Origin: DATIYF01 sp035517775
GTDB lineage: Bacteria > Acidobacteriota > Terriglobia > Terriglobales > Acidobacteriaceae
DNA: 64,000 bases
Assembly: GCA_035517775.1 (NCBI GenBank)
Contig: DATIYF010000093.1
Coordinates: 1-64,000 of the forward strand
Direction of reading: 5' to 3'
A program made the position numbers and the translations under genes. How positions within the stretch are numbered: position 1 is the first letter of the stretch; every line of letters begins with the position of its first letter. A model generated the notes under the pieces. It saw only the letters and a program-made list of their open reading frames with translations, was not told the DNA's origin and made no database searches. Positions 24,502-32,567 of this stretch are shown here, piece after piece.

Positions 24502-25032
24502 TCAGGCGGCGGCCGTCGGGCCGGCTTCCCGGTTCAGCATTCCCGCCAGCGAGTGCAATGCTACCGGCGTAGCGAACATTGCGATGGCGAACAGCAGGTC
24601 GCCTTCGAGCGTGTGGCGGAAGAAGGGTACCGCCGCTTCATAGCAGGTCACCAGGCCCGTCCAGTTCATGGGATACATAGTGCCCGCCAGCCAGACCGTG
24701 AAGTTGCTGACCAGGAAAAACGAAACTGAGCTGGCCAACGCGGCCCCGATGATCGGCAGCGGCTTCTCATGACCTCGCAGCCGCGTGCCCAGCCACAGGA
24801 TCGCGGCATACCACACCCAAACGACTAACTGATCGGCGGTGAAAGGATAGTTGTAGACAAACCTATTGAGGGCCAGGTCCGAAGCGGCCAGCAAGACGAA
24901 GGGGAGCCACATCTGCCGGCGCGAGCCGCGAGCGCCGAAAAACAGCAGCGACGCCGCTACCGGCGTGAACTGCCAGGGATGCGGCAGGAAGCGAATCGCC
25001 ACCGCGAAGAGCACGAAGAAGTATGCCAGCAT
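24502..25032 (-). CDS. Integral membrane protein, DUF6580-like
   Basis: 176 aa from the ATG at 25032, preceded on the minus strand by GAGGTGACC immediately before the ATG; an upstream start at 25077 lacks this. Five or six helices: MLAYFFVLFAVAIRFLPHPW, FTPVAASLLFFGARGSRRQM (loop), LPFVLLAASDLALNRFVYNY, VVWVWYAAILWLGTRLRG, PIIGAALASSVSFFLVSNFT and a C-terminal pair. The N-terminal RFLPHPWQFTPVAA and the SNFTVWL motif are typical of DUF6580 proteins, which look like S-component or ECF-type substrate binders but have no proven role. It converges with the DedA gene and is followed upstream by a hydrolase-like membrane gene in the same direction. Confidence 0.8.
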   Translation of the reverse strand: MLAYFFVLFAVAIRFLPHPWQFTPVAASLLFFGARGSRRQMWLPFVLLAASDLALNRFVYNYPFTADQLVVWVWYAAILWLGTRLRGHEKPLPIIGAALASSVSFFLVSNFTVWLAGTMYPMNWTGLVTCYEAAVPFFRHTLEGDLLFAIAMFATPVALHSLAGMLNREAGPTAAA

Positions 25033-25112
25033 GGTCACCTCAAAGCTGCGAATAAAGATTGTGGCGCGGCCGAGCAAGCTACGTCAAGGCAGCGTGATTC
25101 ATGGCCGGGCGA

Positions 25113-26165
25113 TTAAGGGTCGGCCTCCTCGGGGGTATGCCTTCCGCCGGGGCCGAATGTTTCTCCCGTAACCTTCAAATTCTTATCCAGCTCAACCGCG
25201 GCTCCCAAGGGCGCGCGGCCGGCACGCCCTGGATACGCATAACGCAAGTCCTGGAAGTAAACCACGTATCCCGAGTCTGGCGGCTCGAGTTGCTCGCTCT
25301 GCACCAGAGGATATTTCGCCCAATCCAGGTACACGCGGCCGAGATAGGATTTCTTGGCCGCCAGCGTGACCGCCGTTTCCTCCGGCTTGTAGTAAATTCT
25401 CATCCCGCCATCGGGATCCACGTCGGGTACCGAAGAATCCACCATCATGGTGGCGAAAAAGTCTTTGGTCTCCGCCACGCCGTACCAGCGAAAGACATTC
25501 CACCAATAGGGATAAGCCGAAACGCGAATAGGGTCGGCCCCGCGATACAGCCGCGCCTCCATGGCGCTCACCGCGCGGCGGTGCTCAAAGTCGCGAACGC
25601 CCCAAAGGGCCACGACTCCGGCCAGCGCAAGAATCGCGGCCAACCTCCCGCGCGGTCCTTTTTTCCGCGCTCCGATCTCTTCATTGACAAGAGCGAAAAG
25701 CGAAGGCAACACCAGGCCTGCCACAAGGAGGATCAGCATGACCGGCTCAATGATGAAAACAATGTCCCACGAGTACCAGCGTTCGGAAAACGGCCAGAAC
25801 GGCCGAACACCGTAATTGTTGGTGAAATCGAGCAGGATATGGCTCAATCCGGCGATATAAGCGAAAAGAAACAGCAGTCCCCATCGCGGCGGCGGGTTCG
25901 GGTCTTTGACCTTGCGCCCGCGCAGCACCCAGACCAGGTACATGAACCCGACCACAAAGCCGGCCACCAGCACCAGCCCGAGGAAGGAATGGGTGAAGCC
26001 GCGGTGATGGGCAAAGCCGAAGACCGGCCCGCGCAGCCGGCCGAGAATGTCGAGGTCGGGGGCCTCGGCAGCCAGGGTCATCGTGGCCGTAGCCAGCGCG
26101 GTTTTGCGGTTGAAGCCGGATCGTCCCAGGCAGGCGCCGGTCAGAAAGTGGGTGACGGGTTCCAA
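25113..26165 (-). CDS. YdjM/DUF457-family membrane-bound metal-dependent hydrolase-like protein
   Basis: 350 aa. The N-terminus MEPVTHFLTGACLGRSGF carries the first conserved His of the family (T-H-x3-G). Then come the acidic motif EAPDLDIL (residues ~34-41) and HHRGFTHSFLG (~53-63), the signature of the YdjM/DUF457 group, which is related to phospholipase C/P1 nuclease-type metal sites. Several membrane helices follow (FLGLVLVAGFVVGFMYLVWV, GLLFLFAYIAGLSHILLDFT, IEPVMLILLVAGLVLPSLFA), with the further conserved His/Asp in GLSHILLDFTNNYG, then a soluble C-terminal half of about 130 residues. The biochemical activity is unknown; E. coli YdjM responds to DNA damage. The gene is co-directional with the DUF6580-like gene. 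Confidence 0.85.
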   Translation of the reverse strand: MEPVTHFLTGACLGRSGFNRKTALATATMTLAAEAPDLDILGRLRGPVFGFAHHRGFTHSFLGLVLVAGFVVGFMYLVWVLRGRKVKDPNPPPRWGLLFLFAYIAGLSHILLDFTNNYGVRPFWPFSERWYSWDIVFIIEPVMLILLVAGLVLPSLFALVNEEIGARKKGPRGRLAAILALAGVVALWGVRDFEHRRAVSAMEARLYRGADPIRVSAYPYWWNVFRWYGVAETKDFFATMMVDSSVPDVDPDGGMRIYYKPEETAVTLAAKKSYLGRVYLDWAKYPLVQSEQLEPPDSGYVVYFQDLRYAYPGRAGRAPLGAAVELDKNLKVTGETFGPGGRHTPEEADP

Positions 26166-26229
26166 GGCGTGCGGAGTGTGGTCGCGTTCTTAGTTTATCG
26201 CAGGCCTTACTGAAGAGGTTGCTTGCAGC

Positions 26230-27186
26230 TCACGAGCTTCCGATCAGCACGCCGGCGGCAAACACCAGCACACCGCCCAGCCCCACCTGCAATGCAGCCG
26301 AAAACGTCGGAGTATCCATGTAGGTGTGGCGAATCCAGGTGATGATGGCAAGCTCCATCAGGACCACGAAGAATGCGATCGTCATGGCCAGGCGGAAGCC
26401 GGGAATCAGAAACGGCAGGGTGTGGCCGATTCCGCCCAGAGCGGTCATGGCGCCACAGATCACGCCCCGCACCCAGGGATGGCCGCGGCCGGTGAGGCTG
26501 CCATCATCGGAGAGGGCCTCGGCGAAGCCCATGCTGATGCCGGCCCCGATGGAAGCGGCCAGGCCGACCAGGAAAGCATCCCAGCTGTCGCGGGTGGCGA
26601 AGGCGGCGGCGAAAACCGGGGCCAGGGTTGAGACTGAGCCATCCATCAGCCCGGCCAGGCCCGGCTGCACGATCTGCAGGACGAACAGCCGGCGCTGGGC
26701 GCGCTCTTCATCCTGCTGCGCCCCCGGGCCCAGCTCTTCCTGTTTCAATTCTTGCGCCCGACTTTCGTGGCTGCGCTCCACCTGGGCCAGATCATCAAGC
26801 AATTGCCGGACCCCGGCATCGTGGGCGCGCGCCGCCGCCTTCTCGTAGAACCGGCGGGTTTCCACCTCCATGGCGCTCGACTGCTTTCGCAGAGCTTCCA
26901 GGCGCAAAGGTTGCGCCAGCCAGACCGGATTGCGCTGCACGAAGCCTTTGACGTCCTGGCGGCGGATGAGAGGAATGTGCTCGCCGAACTTCTGCCGGTA
27001 GAGCTCGATAAGGCGGCGGCGGTGGCTGGATTCCTCCTGCCGCATGCCATCAAAAACGCCGGCCGAAGCGGGGAAGTTCTGGCGCAAGCCTTCGGCGTAG
27101 TCGGCGTACACGCGCTCGTCTTCTTCTTCGAGGGAAATCGCTAAGGCGAGAATTTCGCGTTCGGTAAGCTGGTCGAAGTTTTTCAT
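26230..27186 (-). CDS. Membrane-bound ferritin (MbfA-like): ferritin-like domain fused to VIT1/CCC1 transporter domain
   Basis: 318 aa from the ATG at 27186 (MKNFDQLTEREILALAISLE). Residues ~10-150 form a four-helix ferritin-like/erythrin domain with spaced metal-binding Glu/His pairs (EEEDERVYADYAEG, MRQEESSHRRRLIELY, MEVETRRFYEKAAAR, LAQVERSHESRAQELK). Residues ~170-318 are a VIT1/CCC1 iron-transporter domain with five helices, starting GLMDGSVSTLAPVFAAAFAT and including VGLAASIGAGISMGFAEALS. In Bradyrhizobium and Agrobacterium the same fusion, MbfA, exports iron and protects against iron plus peroxide. Iron or manganese efflux is therefore likely here. It is followed on the same strand by the preceding lipid kinase gene only after 35 bp. 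Confidence 0.9.
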   Translation of the reverse strand: MKNFDQLTEREILALAISLEEEDERVYADYAEGLRQNFPASAGVFDGMRQEESSHRRRLIELYRQKFGEHIPLIRRQDVKGFVQRNPVWLAQPLRLEALRKQSSAMEVETRRFYEKAAARAHDAGVRQLLDDLAQVERSHESRAQELKQEELGPGAQQDEERAQRRLFVLQIVQPGLAGLMDGSVSTLAPVFAAAFATRDSWDAFLVGLAASIGAGISMGFAEALSDDGSLTGRGHPWVRGVICGAMTALGGIGHTLPFLIPGFRLAMTIAFFVVLMELAIITWIRHTYMDTPTFSAALQVGLGGVLVFAAGVLIGSS

Positions 27187-27221
27187 GATGACCAGAGTGT
27201 ATGAGAAATGAGCAGTAAGTG

Positions 27222-28175
27222 TCAGCGCTGGCTTGGGGAGAGAATGGTCAGCGCATCGGGCACAACGCTGATTTCGGCGGGCAACTTGCCCAGAAACTCG
27301 CCATCGGCTTCCACGTAAATCGGTACGGCGCGCTTCCCCGGGCGCGGCGCCAGCACGCGGCACTCTGCGCCCCGCGAATAAGCCAGCTTTACGCCGCCCG
27401 TGCGCCAGGGAAGGCCCAGCAGTCCCCGCAGAACGTAGAGCAGATAGCGAAAGCGGCTGCGCGTCCTGAAGAGCACAAGCCGCAAATCTGGGCGGTCAAG
27501 CGACGCGCCCGGAGCCAGTACCCGCAGCACGCCTCCGAAGTTCCGGATGCGCACGGCCAACAGTTCGGTGACTTGCATGCAGCAGACCTCGCCCCGCTCG
27601 CCTTGAAACTGCACCGTGAAGCGCCGCATGCGATGAGTAAGCCACAGCCATGCAGCGTGCAGGTAATAAGCCATGATTCCCAGGCGAAGCTTGGCCGCGG
27701 AATCCAGCTCGTGGAAAAGATATGCGTCCACACCCACGCCGGCGGTCACGCCGAAGTAGCGCGAAGCCTGGCCATCCTGAAAATCCTGAAAGGTGATCTT
27801 TCCCACCGCAATCCGCCGCGGCTGCGCCGTGAGGGCCGCCCGGGCCGCGGCCACCGGCGACAACGGCAGGCCGAGATCATGCGCCAAAGCGTTGGCCGTG
27901 CCCATGGGGATGATGCCCAGCGCCGCTTCCGTTCCCACCAGGCCTTGAATGACGTCATGCACCGTGCCATCGCCCCCGCAGGCGAAGACCGTATCGGATC
28001 CCCCCGCAACGGCATGACGTGCCTGCTCAGAGGCATCGGCGGCGGCCTGCGTCGGTGCAGCGGTAACGTGAAGGCCAGCTTCGCGCAGCACCGCTACCAC
28101 CGCCCGCATATCTGCCAGGCGTTCTTCACGCCGCTGGCCGGAAAGCGGGTTGTACAAGAGGGTGACCTTGCGCAT
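27222..28175 (-). CDS. Diacylglycerol/sphingosine-kinase family lipid kinase (YegS/BmrU-like)
   Basis: 317 aa from the ATG at 28175 (MRKVTLLYNPLSGQRREERL); the open frame continues upstream without homology. The catalytic-domain motifs are N-P-x-S-G (NPLSG, residues 9-13), the ATP-binding FACGGDGTVHDVIQGL (G-G-D-G-T) and GTANALAHDLGLP. The C-terminal half is the beta-sandwich of the DAGK accessory domain (FGVTAGVGVDAYLFHELDS near the middle, YVEADGEFLGKLPAEISVVP near the end, where ADGE is conserved). Such enzymes phosphorylate diacylglycerol or other lipids at the membrane. The gene lies 35 bp upstream of the MbfA-like gene on the same strand. Confidence 0.9.
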   Translation of the reverse strand: MRKVTLLYNPLSGQRREERLADMRAVVAVLREAGLHVTAAPTQAAADASEQARHAVAGGSDTVFACGGDGTVHDVIQGLVGTEAALGIIPMGTANALAHDLGLPLSPVAAARAALTAQPRRIAVGKITFQDFQDGQASRYFGVTAGVGVDAYLFHELDSAAKLRLGIMAYYLHAAWLWLTHRMRRFTVQFQGERGEVCCMQVTELLAVRIRNFGGVLRVLAPGASLDRPDLRLVLFRTRSRFRYLLYVLRGLLGLPWRTGGVKLAYSRGAECRVLAPRPGKRAVPIYVEADGEFLGKLPAEISVVPDALTILSPSQR

Positions 28176-28360
28176 GGGCGTGAGCACTGGCAGATGGCGA
28201 CCGGGGCCGATCTCAGAGCCGGGAGGGACAACCTCCCAGCGAGGGCCGCCAAGTATACGCGGTGTGTGGAGCAGAAGCAACGGCCTGCATTGCGCCGTTT
28301 TGGCCTCTTCCTCTAAGCTAGGGCCGGCCTTAGGACCGCAGTCTCTTCGGGGAGGACTTT

Positions 28361-30004
28361 ATGGGCCGCCTGACTTCTTTTCTGTGGATTCTTCTGGTTT
28401 GCCTGCCCGCGATTGCACAGGCGCCCATGGCGCACGAGCCCTCCGCGCCCGCGACCTTGATGCCGGGCCTGGGCGACCTGCACCACCCAGTCTCAACGGC
28501 CAACGCGGAGGCGCAGCAGTTCTTCGACCAGGGATTGCGGTTGATTTATGCCTTCAACCACGAGGAGGCGGCCCGCTCTTTTCAGCGCGCGGCGGAACTT
28601 GATCCCGGGCTGGCCATGGCGTATTGGGGCGTGGCCGAGGCCATCGGGCCGAATTACAACGATCCCGCAAGCGCCGGCCGGTTCAAGCTGGCGCATGAGG
28701 CGATTCAGAAGGCAGTAGATCTTTCCAGTGGCGCGTCACCCAGCGAGAAGGCCTACATCGCGGCGATGGCCAGGCGCTTTCCCGCCGACCCGAATGCCGA
28801 TTTCCGCAAGGCCGCCGAGGAGTATCACGATGCCATGCGGGAAGTGATGCGGCAGTTTCCCGACGACCCCGACGCAGCGACATTGTTCGCTGAATCCGGC
28901 ATGGACCTGCATCCCTGGGACTTGTGGAACCAGGATGGAACTCCGCAGCCGTGGACGCCGGAGATCGTTTCCACGCTGGAGTCGGTGATTGGCCGCTACC
29001 CCAATCACCTGGGCGCGGTGCATTACTACATTCATGCAGTCGAGGCCTCGCCTGCGCCGTGGAGAGCCCTCTCAGCGGCCGACCGGCTGCCATCGCTCGC
29101 CCCGGCGGCCGGGCACATCGTGCACATGCCCGCACACATTTACATCCGAACGGGTGATTATCTGGGCGCGGTCAACACCAACGAGAAAGCCGCGGCGGCG
29201 GATGAAGCCTACATCAAGTCGAGCGGGGCGCAGGGCATGTATCCCATGATGTACTACTCGCACAACCTGCACTTCATCGCCGTCTGCGGCGGCATGGATG
29301 GCGACTACGCCCGCGCGAAAGATGCCGCCCGGCGGCTGGCGGCCAATGTGACTCCGCATCTGAAAGAAGTGCCCATGCTCGAAGCCTTCATGACCATTCC
29401 CATCGAAGTGGATATCCGCTTTCATCGCTGGAATGATCTGCTGGGCATGCCACAGCCCGATGCGGCCATGCCGGTTTCTACCTTCTTCTGGCATTTCGGG
29501 CGGGGCATGGCTTTTGCCGGCACCGGGAAGATTGTGGAGGCGGAGGCGGAATATAAGATCGTTTCTGAAACCGAGAGCAAGACCCCGGCCGATCTTCTAT
29601 TTGCCCCGCCTGTCGCCAACAAGACGAAAGACATCTTCAAGATTGCGGAAGATATGCTCGCCGCCAAGATTGCTTTGGCGCAGAGCAATTCTGCCCAGGC
29701 CATTGCCTTGCTCACCAGCGCGGTCAGCGTTCAGGACACGTTGAAGTACAACGAGCCGCCTGACTGGCCGTTCCCTGCGCGCGAGGCGCTGGGGGCGATG
29801 CTGCTCATGAAGGGCGACGCAGCTGCGGCGGAAAAAGTGTTTCGCGAAGACCTCGACCGCAACCCGCGCAACCCGCGCTCGCTGTTCGGGCTGGAAGAGG
29901 CACTCAAAGCCCAGGGCCGCAATTACGACGCCGGCTTTGTGGATAGCGCATTTCATAGCGCATGGCGCGGAAATGCGACGCTGAAGCTGGAGGATTTGGT
30001 GTGA
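28361..30004 (+). CDS. Exported TPR-repeat protein
   Basis: 547 aa with a signal peptide MGRLTSFLWILLVCLPAIAQ (cleavage near residue 20). The mature protein begins with the LGDLHHPVSTANAEAQQFFD QGLRLIYAFNHEEAARSFQR type TPR (split here only for reading; residues ~35-75), recognised in a family of bacterial exported TPR proteins where 'FDQGLRLIYAFNHEEA' is highly conserved. Further TPRs fill the middle and the C-terminal ~120 residues (EALGAMLLMKGDAAAAEKVF). HYYIHAVEASPAPWRALSAA and HMPAHIYIRTGDYLGAVNTN are also family-typical and contain His clusters that might bind metal. Function unknown. It is transcribed divergently from the lipid kinase. Confidence 0.85.
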   Translation: MGRLTSFLWILLVCLPAIAQAPMAHEPSAPATLMPGLGDLHHPVSTANAEAQQFFDQGLRLIYAFNHEEAARSFQRAAELDPGLAMAYWGVAEAIGPNYNDPASAGRFKLAHEAIQKAVDLSSGASPSEKAYIAAMARRFPADPNADFRKAAEEYHDAMREVMRQFPDDPDAATLFAESGMDLHPWDLWNQDGTPQPWTPEIVSTLESVIGRYPNHLGAVHYYIHAVEASPAPWRALSAADRLPSLAPAAGHIVHMPAHIYIRTGDYLGAVNTNEKAAAADEAYIKSSGAQGMYPMMYYSHNLHFIAVCGGMDGDYARAKDAARRLAANVTPHLKEVPMLEAFMTIPIEVDIRFHRWNDLLGMPQPDAAMPVSTFFWHFGRGMAFAGTGKIVEAEAEYKIVSETESKTPADLLFAPPVANKTKDIFKIAEDMLAAKIALAQSNSAQAIALLTSAVSVQDTLKYNEPPDWPFPAREALGAMLLMKGDAAAAEKVFREDLDRNPRNPRSLFGLEEALKAQGRNYDAGFVDSAFHSAWRGNATLKLEDLV

Positions 30005-30025
30005 GGTTCTTCTTGGATCGTGGGA

Positions 30026-30114
30026 GAACGGGGCTTTGCCCCGTTCAAGCGGTCCGTAGGGCCGCAACAAATCACCGTCGAGCTTGGCTCGACCCGGCGG
30101 GGCACAGCCCCGCC
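30026..30114. repeat. Three consecutive perfect hairpins between convergent genes
   Basis: GAACGGGG/CCCCGTTC (30026-30033, 30039-30046), GTCGAGC/GCTCGAC (30077-30083, 30087-30093) and GGCGGGGC/GCCCCGCC (30096-30103, 30107-30114). They fill the 128-bp gap between the convergent TPR and coaBC genes. None is followed by a T-run, so they look like a palindromic repeat cluster or a bidirectional transcription block rather than simple terminators. Confidence 0.55.
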
Positions 30115-30132
30115 GCCACACAAGAATTCTGG

Positions 30133-31344
30133 CTACTTGGCCGCTGGCATTGGCTTGCGCAGGCGCGCCACCACATCCAGCACGCGCTGGGCAACTTCCC
30201 ACTTGGTGGTCTCGGGAACTTCGATGACCTCGTGCTGAGTGATGATGGTCACCGCGTTGCGATCGGAATCGAAGCCCACGCCCTCGCGGGAAACGTCATT
30301 GACCACAATGGCGTCGAGCGATTTTGCAGCCAGCTTCTTGCGGGCATTCTCCAGGGCATTTTCCGTTTCGGCGGCGAAGCCGACCATCACTTGCCCGCGC
30401 CTGTTGCGGACCAGCTCAGCCAAAATATCGGGCGTTGCTTCAAGCTCGAGAGAAGTTGGCCCGCCGCGCTTGATTTTTTGCAGAGCCGCGGACTTGGGGC
30501 GATAGTCCGCAACCGCGGCCGTCTTGATGACCGCCGTAGCCCGGGGCAGCAGGTTCAACGCCGCCTGGCGCATCTCTTCCGCCGAGTCAACCCACATGAC
30601 CTCGGCCCCGCCCGGGGGTTTGAGCGCCGTCGGCCCGCTGACCAGCAGCACGCGAGCGCCGCGGCGCAGCGCAGCTTCGGCGAGCGCATAGCCCATGCGG
30701 CCGCTGGAACGGTTGGTGAGGTAGCGAACCGGGTCAATCTTTTCCCGCGTGGGGCCGGCAGTGATAAGCACGGTTTCACCGGCCAGATCCTGCGACGCGC
30801 CCAACGCCTCCATGACCGCGGCAACGATCACTTCGTTTTCCGCCAGGCGTCCCGGGCCGGTCATGCCACAGGCCAGGTAGCCCTCGCCCGGTTCCACGAT
30901 CTTGACTCCGCGCTTACGGAGGATTTCAAGATTCGCCTGAGTAGCCGGATGTTCCCACATATTGACGTTCATGGCGGGCGCAACGACAACCGGCGCGGTC
31001 GTCGCAAGGTAGAGGGTGCTCAGAAAATCGTTGGCCATGCCCTGGGCAAATTTGGCCAGAACGTCCGCGGTCGCGGGCGCGACCAGCAATGCGTCTATGG
31101 CCTGGGCAACTGCAATGTGCTCGATGGCAGATTCAATGTTGGCAGATTCGCCGGAAGGACCCGCGAACATTTCGGTGATGACTTTTTCCCCGGAGAGGGC
31201 GGCGAAGGTGAGGGGTTGGATGAATTCCCGCGCGGCCCGGGTCATGATGACCTGAACCTTAATGCCGCGCTCCTGCAAAAGGCGAACGATCTCGGCCGCT
31301 TTGTAGGCTGCAATGCCGCCGCTTACGCCGAGTCCGACCTTCAT
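30133..31344 (-). CDS. coaBC: Phosphopantothenoylcysteine decarboxylase / phosphopantothenate-cysteine ligase
   Basis: 403 aa, bifunctional enzyme of coenzyme A synthesis. Residues ~1-180 are the CoaC flavoprotein: VSGGIAAYKAAEIVRLL, SIEHIAVAQ-type catalytic His (IEHIAVAQAIDALLVAPATA), PAMNVNMWEHPATQ (the N-x-x-M active-site clamp) and EPGEGYLACGMTGPGRLAEN. Residues ~185-400 are the CoaB ligase: TAGPTREKIDPVRYLTNRSS, GRMGYALAEAALRRGARVLL and KTAAVADYRPKSAALQKIKR. It couples phosphopantothenate to cysteine and decarboxylates the product to phosphopantetheine. In order it follows gmk-rpoZ, a common bacterial arrangement; the gap to rpoZ is about 100 bp. Confidence 0.95.
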   Translation of the reverse strand: MKVGLGVSGGIAAYKAAEIVRLLQERGIKVQVIMTRAAREFIQPLTFAALSGEKVITEMFAGPSGESANIESAIEHIAVAQAIDALLVAPATADVLAKFAQGMANDFLSTLYLATTAPVVVAPAMNVNMWEHPATQANLEILRKRGVKIVEPGEGYLACGMTGPGRLAENEVIVAAVMEALGASQDLAGETVLITAGPTREKIDPVRYLTNRSSGRMGYALAEAALRRGARVLLVSGPTALKPPGGAEVMWVDSAEEMRQAALNLLPRATAVIKTAAVADYRPKSAALQKIKRGGPTSLELEATPDILAELVRNRRGQVMVGFAAETENALENARKKLAAKSLDAIVVNDVSREGVGFDSDRNAVTIITQHEVIEVPETTKWEVAQRVLDVVARLRKPMPAAK

Positions 31345-31442
31345 AGGAATTTACCAATCACCGATTTACCCATTGGATGAGGGCACAGCACAATCGGATC
31401 TTTTGCAATCGCGACAATGGGCAAGCGCAATCAGGCAATGCT

Positions 31443-31679
31443 CTACTCCTGTCCCGCAGCCTTATCCAGCATCTCGCCCGCGGCCTCGGCGGGGGGCTTG
31501 GGCACTTCGGGAATCATCCACTTCACCTTCCCGGCCTTGATTTCATCCTGCGCAATGCGGCACGGTTTGCGCGAGTGGGTTTCGATCACGGGAGGCGCGC
31601 CACCCTGCAGTTGCCGTGCCCGCCGCGCCGCCACCAGGATGTAGCGGTAATTGCTGTCGAACCCGTCCATCAACTTCAT
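31443..31679 (-). CDS. rpoZ: RNA polymerase omega subunit
   Basis: 78 aa. The family core is visible: the ATG is followed by KLMDGFDSNYRYILVAARRA, where SNYRYILVAARRARQL is the omega helix that clamps the beta-prime C-terminus, and RIAQDEIKAGKVKW near residue 50 corresponds to the conserved 'A..EI..GKI' stretch. The C-terminal tail (PEVPKPPAEAAGEMLDKAAG) is variable as usual. Its position between gmk and coaBC matches many bacteria and confirms the call. It assists polymerase assembly and is the site of ppGpp action in other phyla. Confidence 0.93.
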   Translation of the reverse strand: MKLMDGFDSNYRYILVAARRARQLQGGAPPVIETHSRKPCRIAQDEIKAGKVKWMIPEVPKPPAEAAGEMLDKAAGQE

Positions 31680-31859
31680 GATTTTCTCCCTTGTCCCCGG
31701 AGCGCTCGCGGCCGCCCTGGAGCGCGTGCTGGATGCGGCCGCCGACCAATGGATCGTTAAATCTTAACTCACTTCGCCCGGTTGCGTGGGCCGACAGGGC
31801 AGCCTTCTCTTTTTTTGAAAACGGGTGGTTTTTGTTTCTCTCCCCACTTTTTTTGTCCT

Positions 31860-32567
31860 CTATCCGCTCTGCCCGGCCGCGTTGCGAAAAGAAGCCAGAA
31901 TCGGCTGCACCCGGTCGTGCACGTTGCCCAAACGGCACGCTTCCGCCTTTTTCTTGATTTCCTTGTCGTCCCTGGCAGCGTGGTTTTGAGAGGAGGATTG
32001 GTCTGGAGAGCGCTTGTGACGTTCCGCGAGCAAGATCGCCTTGAGCGTGGCCACTGACTCCTCCACCAGATTGTTCACCAGAATATAGTCGTACTTGGAG
32101 TAATTCTCAATCTCCCGGGAGGCCGTGACCAACCGGCGCTGGATTACCTCTTCCGCGTCAAGGCTGCGATTCCGCAGCCGCTTCTCCAATTCTCCCCGAT
32201 TGGGAGGAAGAATGAAAATGCTGACCGCCTGGGGGATTTTCTTTTTGATCTGCTCTGCGCCTTGCACGTCAATATCGAGCAGCAGATCGCGTCCGGTCTC
32301 CTCAGCCTCGCGCAAGAAGCGGCGGGCAGTTCCATAGTAGTGGCCGAACACCTCGGCGTACTCGAGAAATTCATCTTTGCGGATCATCTCTTCGAACCCG
32401 GCGCGAGAGACGAAAAAATACTCGCGGCCATTTTGCTCGCTGCCCCGGGGCGGCCGCGTGGTGTAGGAAACCGAGAAGTACAGGTTGGGCACGATCTGGC
32501 GCACCTCATTCACCAGCGTGGATTTGCCGGAGCCGGAGGGCGCCGAAATGATGAAAACTCCGCTCAT
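31860..32567 (-). CDS. gmk: Guanylate kinase
   Basis: 235 aa, a little longer than the usual ~207 because of a basic C-terminal extension (residues ~190-235). Walker A is SAPSGSGKSTLVNEV (residues 8-22 region), the GMP-binding motifs are SVSYTTRPPRGSEQNGREYF and EYAEVFGHYYGT, and DIDVQGAEQIKKKIPQAVSI holds the catalytic Asp. It phosphorylates GMP to GDP. Its ATG overlaps the stop codon of yicC by 4 bp (ATGA), so the two are translationally coupled. The yicC-gmk-rpoZ-coaBC order is widely conserved. Confidence 0.95.
   Translation of the reverse strand: MSGVFIISAPSGSGKSTLVNEVRQIVPNLYFSVSYTTRPPRGSEQNGREYFFVSRAGFEEMIRKDEFLEYAEVFGHYYGTARRFLREAEETGRDLLLDIDVQGAEQIKKKIPQAVSIFILPPNRGELEKRLRNRSLDAEEVIQRRLVTASREIENYSKYDYILVNNLVEESVATLKAILLAERHKRSPDQSSSQNHAARDDKEIKKKAEACRLGNVHDRVQPILASFRNAAGQSG

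Noticed and set aside
25101..26213. 370-aa plus-strand frame opposite the YdjM/DUF457 gene
   Set aside because: Antisense shadow; the minus strand has signature motifs EAPDLDIL and HHRGFTHS.
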